Positions 12,701 to 21,700 of a DNA stretch of 64,000 nucleotides are shown in pieces. The DNA is from Elephas maximus indicus. Lineage: Eukaryota > Chordata > Mammalia > Proboscidea > Elephantidae. The stretch spans positions 53,507,768 through 53,571,767 of the forward strand of contig NC_064831.1 of NCBI RefSeq assembly GCF_024166365.1, in the 5' to 3' direction. The notes below the pieces were generated by a model. That model was not told the DNA's origin. It ran no database searches and saw nothing but the letters and a program-made list of their open reading frames with translations. How positions within the stretch are numbered: the stretch's first letter is position 1; each line of letters begins with the position of its first letter. The position numbers were made by a program, and so were the translations under genes.

Positions 12701-15700
12701 GAGGTCACCAAGCCCAAGAGGACACGTCTTCTCCATTCTCAGCAGACTCTTTATTTCCGTTTCAGTTCAGGCCTTGTCATCTCTCTAGATTACCACCATC
12801 AGCCCCCAACTGGCCCGCCTTCTCTCCTTGACACACTTTCCACGTGAATCCATCCTGTATGCAGCTACTAGACTCCTCTTCCCTGTTGGGACATGTTTAA
12901 TGGCTTTCCAGGGTCTACAGGTTAAAGTCAAGGCTCTGTATAATCTGGCTACAAGTTGGAGGAGGAGAAAGTGTGTTGATGGGTCATACTTAGTGCCTCC
13001 AGTGTAGCAAATTGTCTTCCTTTTCAACATTCATGGTTAGAATATTTCTGGCAGATTTTTTTTTAATGATTATAAAAGAAGTGTTAGGTTTTAAAAACAA
13101 GTATTAATATTAGTAGCTAAAGTCTATAGGGTTGCTATGAGTCGGAATCGACTCGACGGCAGTGGGTTTGGTTTTTGGTTTTTTTTTTAAAGTCTATTGC
13201 AGTCTATTACAATTTATTATTTTAATAAATTAATAAAACAGTTATGAGGCAGTGTTATTGCCACAGTTTTTATATGTTCTTAGATTCGTCTGTTACACGG
13301 CTACAAAAGCAGGGTCTTTTTTTTTTTTGGTCCTCAAATATCATTCTTCTCGTAGAAATTGTGGTCCCAGGGTGGTGCAAATGGTTAACATGCTTATCTG
13401 CTAACTGATGCTAACTGAAAGGTTGGAGGTTCAAGCCCACCAAGAGGTGCCTTGTAAGAAAGGCCTGGTGATCTACTTCTGAAAAATCAACCCTTGAGAA
13501 CCCTACAGAGCACAGTTCTACTCTGACACCCATGGGGTCGCCAGGAGTCGGAATCTATCATATCCTTCATTCTGTATCCTCCTCTGAATCTGGCATAAAT
13601 TTTCTGGCACTTACCTGTGGATGGTTTTTGAATTACCAACTCAACTATATTTGAATTATCTTCAGCAAAATTTTACTTGCGTGTGATGTTAATGATATTG
13701 TTTGATAATTTCTGCATTCTGCTGGATCACCTTTTTTTGGAATGGGCACCTATATGGATCTCTTCCAGTTCATTGGCCAGAAGACTGTCTCCAAATTTCT
13801 TGGCATAGATGAATGAGCACTTTCATCGTTGCGTCCATTTGTTGAAACATCTCAGTTGGCATTCCGTCAATTCCTGGAGCCTTGTTTTTCGCCAGTGCTT
13901 TCAGTGCAGCTGGGACTTCTTCCCTCAGTACCATCGGTTCTTCATTGTACGCTGCCTCCTGAAATGGTTGAACTTGGACCAGTTTTTTTTGGTACAGTGA
14001 CTCTGTGTATTCCTTCCATCTTCCCTTGATGCTTCCTGTGTTGTTCAGTATTTTACTCTTGAATCCTTCAGTATTGCAACTTGAGGCTTGAATTTTTTCT
14101 TCAGTTCTTACGGGCTTTCTGGCATCGTTTCTATCACTAAGGCCATATTTTCTAACTACTTATCCTTCTTTATCTCCAGCTTTTGCATTCCAATCACCAG
14201 TAATTATCAGCGCCTCTTGATTAAAAAAAAAAAAAAATTTTTTTTTTTTTCTTGATTGCATATTTGATCAATTCAGGCTGCAGAAGTTGGTAAAAATCTT
14301 CAGTTTCTTCATCTGTGGCCTTACCAATTGGTACATAAATTTGAGTAATAATCATATTAACTGGTCTTCCTTGTAGGCATATGACTATATCCTATCACTG
14401 ACAGCGTTGTACATCAGGGTAGGTCTTTATGACAATGAATGCAACGACGTTCCTCTTCAATTTGTCATTCCGGGCATAGTAGACCATATTATCATCTGCT
14501 GCAAGATACCTAATACCAGTCCATTTCAGCTCAGTAATGCCTAGTATATTGATCTTCAAGCATTCCATTTCATTTTTGACAGCTTCCAATTTTCCTAGAT
14601 TATAGTTCATAAATTTCACGTTCCAATTACTAATGGGAGCTTGCAGCTATTTGTTCTCGTTTTGAGTCATGGCCACATTAGCAGATGCAGGTCCCACAAG
14701 CTTTACTTCATATCATGAAGGTCAATGCTACTTTGAGGAGACAGCTCTTCCCCAGTCATATTTTGAGTGCCTTCCAACCTGAGCGGCTCATCTTTTTCCA
14801 GCACTATATCAGACAGTGTTCTGCTGTTATTCATAAAGTTTTCACTGGCCAGTTTTTCAGAAGTAGATCACCAGGTCCTTCTTCCTAGTCTGGAAGTTCC
14901 GCTGAAATCTGTCCACCACAGGTGACCCTGCTGGTAGTTGAAATACCAGTGGCATAGCTTCCAGCATCACAGCAACACGGAAGCCACCACAGTGCGACAC
15001 GCTGGCAGACAAGTGGTTGGCGTCTTTCACTAGATGGTGCTAATTCTCTTTAGTGAAACACTGTTCTCCTGAGAAGTTAAGCTTAAATGATTCATTTGAA
15101 AGAAAGTAAAAGTTGTGCTGGCAGTTTGGGATTGAATTTGTATTTTCTTCAAATTCAAGGGGAAATTCAAAGAGAATAAAATCCTTTCAAGTCTTTAACC
15201 AAGTTAGGGTGGCTGACAGACCATACTGTGAATGTGTCCCTATAGAATGAAAGAACAGCTGTTACTGTGTGCGAGAGTTTCTTACATGTTATAATGTCAT
15301 TCTTTGGAGCATAAATGTTGAATTATATACTTTTATAATATACAATTATTATTAAACAATTTTATTATACAGTGTTTAAAAACAATAACTCCAAATACTT
15401 ACGTTATCTTATATGTATTTGTAACTGCCATTGCTACCATTTCTCTAGGCACAAGCTAATTTTAAGTTTTTCAGTTAAATTTTTCAGTTTAGCATATGCA
15501 TTTTTTGACTTTTTTTCCCCCTGCTCAGCCTTATATTCTTGAGATTATTAATATTGTATGTCACATAGAATTCCATTGTGTAAATACACTGTAACTTATC
15601 CATTCTGGTGTTGATGGACATTTGGGCGGTTTCCGGTTTTTTGTTACTACACACAATGCCTGTGTAAATATTCTTTCAGCAACTTCCTTGTGCACATGTG

Positions 15701-18700
15701 TAAGAGTTTCTCTAGAGCAGGGGTTCTCAAATTTGAGTGCATCACAACACCTGAGGGCTTATTTAAACACTGATTGCTGGGCCCACCCCCATCGTTTCTG
15801 ATTCAGGAAGTTTGGGGAGGATCCTGATAATTTGGGTTTCTAACGATCTATTGATTGAGTACTAACTGCCTCGGTGTAGCTCTAGCTGTGGCATTGCTGG
15901 AGTGAAATAGAGACTTCAGACTTTAACTATCCGAGGTAAAGCTAGATTGCCTTCCTACCAGCAGTACAAAAGAAGATTGTCAGACTTAAATTCTTGCCAG
16001 TCTGGTGGGTGCCAATGGTAGCTTATTATGTGGTCAAAAAGGGAAATCCTTTTCTTGGTTTCATATTAAAACTTGCAGAAATATGGAACTTGCCCACTTT
16101 AATGGGCCTTGGGGCCAGGATACACACCCACAGGCAGTATTTCACAGAAAAACCTGTGTGTGCTCAGCAAATTCAGTGCCAGTTGCTTAAGAAGAATTTT
16201 ATAAATTATTGTTAAAAATAATCAGAATTCAACAAAATTTGAACATAAGGCTTATTTTGAGTACTTATTCTAATTACATATGCCAAAAACCCTTTGCCGT
16301 CAAGTTGATTCCAACTCATAGCAACCCTATAGGACAGAATAGAACAGACCCATAGGGTTTCCAAGTAGTGGTTGATGGGCTTGAACTGCTGACCTTTTGG
16401 TTAGCAGCCGAGCTCTTAACCACTATGCTACCAGGGCTCCAATATGCCTATAGGGAAACCATTTTGATTCCAGAAAAAGCAAACGGCTCAAAGAGGCTGG
16501 GTACAATGAGGCTTATAAAGAGAAAAAGAGAGAGAAATCTAGAAGATCAACCATTGGCTAATCTTACCGTGTTTGATTGAACCCTGCCCTCCTTCTTATA
16601 CTGAGACCTTTGAACATTAGGTTGCTAGATGGTCTCTTGAACTTGGAGTAGCTAAAGTGAATGGAAGAAATGATAAAGTAAAAGAGCTAAACGGAAGATT
16701 TCAAGGGGCAGCTTGAGAAGACAAAATATTATAATGAAATGTGCAAAGACCTGGAATTAGAAATCAGGAAAGGTATGCATCAATGTTGTATCCTTTTACC
16801 ATACTTACTCAATCTAAATGCTGAGCAAATAATCCAAGAAGCTAGATTATCTGAAGAATGCAGCATCAGGATTGGAGGAAAACTAACAACCTACGATATA
16901 CAGATGACACAACCTTGATTGCTGAAATTGAAGAGGACTTAAAGCACTTACTAATGAAGATCAAAGACTGCAACCTTCAGTATGGATTACACCTCAACAT
17001 AAAACAAAAATCCACACAATTGGACCAATAAAAAACGTCATGATAAACAGGAAATGTTTTCATTTTACTTGGATCTGCCATCAATGTCCACGGAAGCAGC
17101 AGTCAACAAATCAAACTACGTATTGCATTGGGCAAATCTACTGCAAAAGACCTCTTCAAAGTGTTAAAAAAACAAAGACGTCCCTTTGAGGACTAAGGTG
17201 TGCCTGACCCAAGCCATGGTGTTTTCAGTTGCTTCATAAGCATGCAAAAGCTGGATGATGAATACGGAAGGCGGAAGAAGAGTTAATGCGTTTGAATTAT
17301 GGTGTTGGTGAGGAATATTGAATATGCCATGAACTGCCAGAATAATGAACAAATCTGTCTTGGAAGAAGTACAGCCAGATTACTTCTTACAAGGGAGGAT
17401 GGTGAGACTACTTCTTACATACTTTGGACATGTTATCAGGAGGGACCAGTCCTTGGAGAAGGGCATCTGCTTGGTAGAGTAGAGGGTCATCGAAAAAGAG
17501 GAAGACCATCAACAAGATGGATTGACACAGTGGCTGCAACAATGGGCTCAAACATAGTAAAGATTGTGAGGGTGGCGCAGGACTGGGCAGTGTTTTGTTC
17601 TGTTTTACATAGGGTTGCTGTGAGTAGGAAGTGACTCAGTGGCACTTCACAACAACAGATGGTCTCTGGCCCTCCACCCAGGCTATATCTCGTTGAAATT
17701 CAAATTTAGTAAGTCTGGCTTCAAACAAGAAAAAAAGGATTTGCAACTTTGGGTAAAAGAAAGGCCTCTGGAGGATTAATTTCAGTCAAGGATTTCTTTA
17801 AAGTGAATATTTGGCTTTGTGGATAAGAAAACCCCAAAATCAAAACAAGATACCTGCTATCAATTTCTCTCTTTAAAGATTGTAATTTTTAATATTATAC
17901 TTCCGTTGGTCTTTTTTCTTTTAAAATCCAAGGAGAAACTTCACTTTAGTGAGGGGACTGGTTTTAAACTGAAGACACTCCTTTTAATTGAGAAAAGCCT
18001 TTTAATTAGGCTAACAGGGGGGTCGTTGGAAGCTAGTTAGCTATCAGAATGGGTTTATGACATTCCTCAGGGGAGTGGCTTTAAAACCAGATTCAAGTTG
18101 CCTTTCTGTTTCACATTCTAGACTAGAAGCTATGCAGAGGGGACCCCTCGTTCAGAAATGTTGCTTCGAGTTACCATTGGAGCTGATGTGTGCCTAGGTC
18201 CTGTGTATGTCCAACCCCAGTATGTCAGATGTGTTTAATCTCTCCTGGCGGCGTGATGGACCCTGAGGGCCTATGTGTTTGTTACAGACGGGGTCCATGG
18301 GCTGTGGTGTCTGTTGTCTCTGTGACTGGGTGCTAACGGTTGGCTGTCTTTCAGCTTTCATGACGCTGGTTATCATTCTGCTGCACATCTTCTGGGGCAT
18401 TGTGTTTTTTGATGGCTGTGAGAAGAAAAGGTGGTGCGCCCTTCTTGTAGTCGTTCTGACCCATCTGCTTGTGTCAGCCCTGGTAAGTACCGCCTCTGTG
18501 CTCAGGCTGGTTTTCACAACTCAGTACCTCATATCTGAATGTTATCTCTGAATGGCAGATTTCAGAGAATGGCTGTTTAAGTAATTTTTTTAATTAAAAA
18601 TAACATATATGCAGAAAAGTACACAAATCCAAAGTGTACATCTTGATGAGTTTTCGCAGCATGAACACATACATACCTAACTGTGGCATGCAGATGAGAG

Positions 18701-21700
18701 CTAAAACATTGTGGGCCGCCGGGGCCTCCTTGTACCGCATCTAGTCACTCCCCTTTCAGGGCATGACTGAGAACCTGTGGTCCTGAAGGCAGAAGTCCAA
18801 GCTGCACCCAAGGCACCAGGGAAAGTAAGACTCTTGGAATTGACGGAATACCAATCAAGATGTTTCAACAAACACATGCAACGCTGGGAGCGCTCACTTG
18901 TCTATGCCAAGAAATTTGGAAGACAGCTACCTGACGAGCTGAGTGGAAGTGATCCATATTTGTACCCATTCTAAAGAAAGGTGATCCAACAGAATGAGGA
19001 AGTTATCAAACACTATCATTAATATCACATGCAAGCTAAACTTTGCTGAAGATCATTCAAAAGTGGTTGCAGTATATTGACAGGGAACTGCCAGAAGCTC
19101 AAGCCAGGAGAGGTGTGGAACAAGGGATACCATTGCTGGTGTCAGGTGGATCTTGGCTGAAAGCAGAGAATACCAGAAAGATTTTTACCTGTGTTTTATT
19201 GACTATGCAAAGGCATTCGACTGTGTGGATCATAACAAATTATGGGTAACACTGCAAAGCATGGTAATTCCAGAGCACTTAATTGTGCTCCTGCAGAGCC
19301 TGTACATAGACGAAGAGGCAGTCCTTTGAACAGAACAAGGGGGTACTGGGTAGTTTAAAATCAGAAAAGGTGTGCATCAAAGTTGTAGTGTTTCAACATA
19401 CTTATTGAGTCTATATGCTGAGCAAGTAAAACCAGAAGCTGGACCATATGAAGAAGATTGTAGCATCAGGATTTGAGGAAGACTCATTAACAGCCTGTGA
19501 TATGCAGATGACACAACCTTGCTTGCTGAAAGTCAAGAGGACTTGAAACACAGCCTTCAGTTTGGATTACACCTCAACACAAAGAAGACAAAAATCCTCA
19601 CAATTGGACCAATACGCAACATCATGATATTGAAGAAAATATTGACCTCGTCATGAATTTCGTTTTACTTGGATCCACAGTCAATGCCCATTGAAGCAGC
19701 AGTCAAGAAATCAGATTAAGTATTACATTGGGCAAATCTACTGCAAAAGACCTCTTTAAAGTGTTAAAAAGGAAAGATGTCAGGACTAAGGAGTACCTGA
19801 CCCAAACCTTGCATGGTATTTTCACTTGCTTCACATACATGTGAAAGGCAGACAGTGAATGAGGAAGGCTGAAGAATTGATGCCTTTGAATTATGGTGTT
19901 GGAGAAGAATATTGAAAATACCATGGCCTGCCAGAAGAACAAATAAATCTGCCTTGTAAGGAGTACAGCCAGAATGCTCCTTAGAAGCCAGGATGGGGAG
20001 ATTTCATCTCATGTATGTTGGACATGTTATCAGGAGGGACCAGAATGCTCCTTAGAAGCCAGGATGGGGAGATTTCATCTCATGTATGTTGGACATGTTA
20101 TCAGGAGGGACCAGTCCCTGGAGATGGACATTATGCTTGGCAAAGTAGAGGGTCAGTAAAAAAGAGGAAGACCTTCAATGAGATGGATTGACACAGTGGC
20201 TGCAACAATAGACTCAAACATAGCAACAATTGTGAGGATGGCGCAGGACCAGGCTCTGTTTCATTTGTTGTACATAGGGTCACTATGAGTCATATCTGAC
20301 TTGATGGCACATAACAACAACAACAGCCGTACGTTGCAGTAAGTATCCTATTGTATGACTATACCAGAATTTATCCATTCTATAGCAGAGAGCCATTGAT
20401 GGTGTTTCCAGTTTTTAACTACCATGCCTGGTACCAATATGAACGTTTTAGTGTATGTGTCTTGGTGAACATAAGTACGCATTTTTTTTTGTATGTATGC
20501 CTTGGAGCAGGGTTGCTGGGGTGTGGGGTGTATATGTGTTCAACTGTTCATACCACTCAGTTTTCCGGAGTGATTGTATTGATTTCTACTCCCAACAGTA
20601 ACTCATGAATTAGTTTCTCCACCTCCTGTCCAGTACTTGATATGGCATTCCCTTTAACATTAGCCATCCTGCTGGATATACCGTGGTGTCATCTTGTAGT
20701 TTTAATTTGTGTTGCCCCGATGATTAACGAGGTTAAGGATTTCATTATGTTTATTGGCTTCCTGGATAATTCTTCTGTGAAGTGCCTGTTCAAATCTTTT
20801 GCCCATCATTCTATTGGATGGTCTTTTTCTTTTTTAATTTTTGAGGGTTCTTTATGTATTATTTAAAAGAATCCTTTGTCAGATGTATGTACTGCAAATA
20901 ACTTCTCCTACTTTGTGGTCTGCCTTTGCATTTTCTTAATGTTATCTTTGATGAATAAAAGTTTTTAAGTTTAATGTAGTCTAATTTATCTTTTTTTCTT
21001 TATGATGTGCACTTTTTGTGTTCTGTTTAATAAATACTGACCTATCTGTATTTTAATAGTTTAAAATTTTATCTATTTTGCTCATTCATCTATTCTGATT
21101 TTCTTTAACAATCATGTATGAAACGTTTTGTTTAAAAGAGAAAAAATATTTTTAAAAGAAACAAGAAAAATACAAAAGCACTTACTATTCTATAAAGTAA
21201 ATTAGAATTTGGTGATTTAAGGTGTAGAGTTACTGTGATGAGGACAGAGAGTGCCCAGTGCCTGTCATGTCCACAGATGCCTCATCCAGTCTCTCCTCCT
21301 CCACCAGCGCCACCACCCTCCTGTGTGCTCCGCATCCAGTATGATGTCTTCCTGATCAGTCTCCTTGCTTTCACCATAGACCTCTTTAATCTACTTTAAA
21401 AATTGAAATCAGGTCATTCAGCTCCCCTACCTAAAGCCCTTCTGTGGTTCTGCCTTTGCTCAGAGGATAAAATCCACACTCCTTACTGTGACCCACAACG
21501 TTATTGGTCCAGGCCTTCCTCTCTGACCTCGTCCCATGCACTGCCCGCCCCATCTGTGCACATCACTAACATTGACCTCGGGACTCAGTTGCCCCAAGCT
21601 CTTTGCTCTCCTTTGTCCATGTGCTTCCCTTGCTTTGGAATGTCCTGCTCCATCTTTGCATGGCTCATTCAGCCCCTCCTGGAGGTCTCAAATTTCACTT

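Noticed and set aside
17299-17634. Open frame of 111 codons as a possible gene
   Set aside because: It is the C-terminal part of an RTE LINE protein, repeated at 47534-47851.
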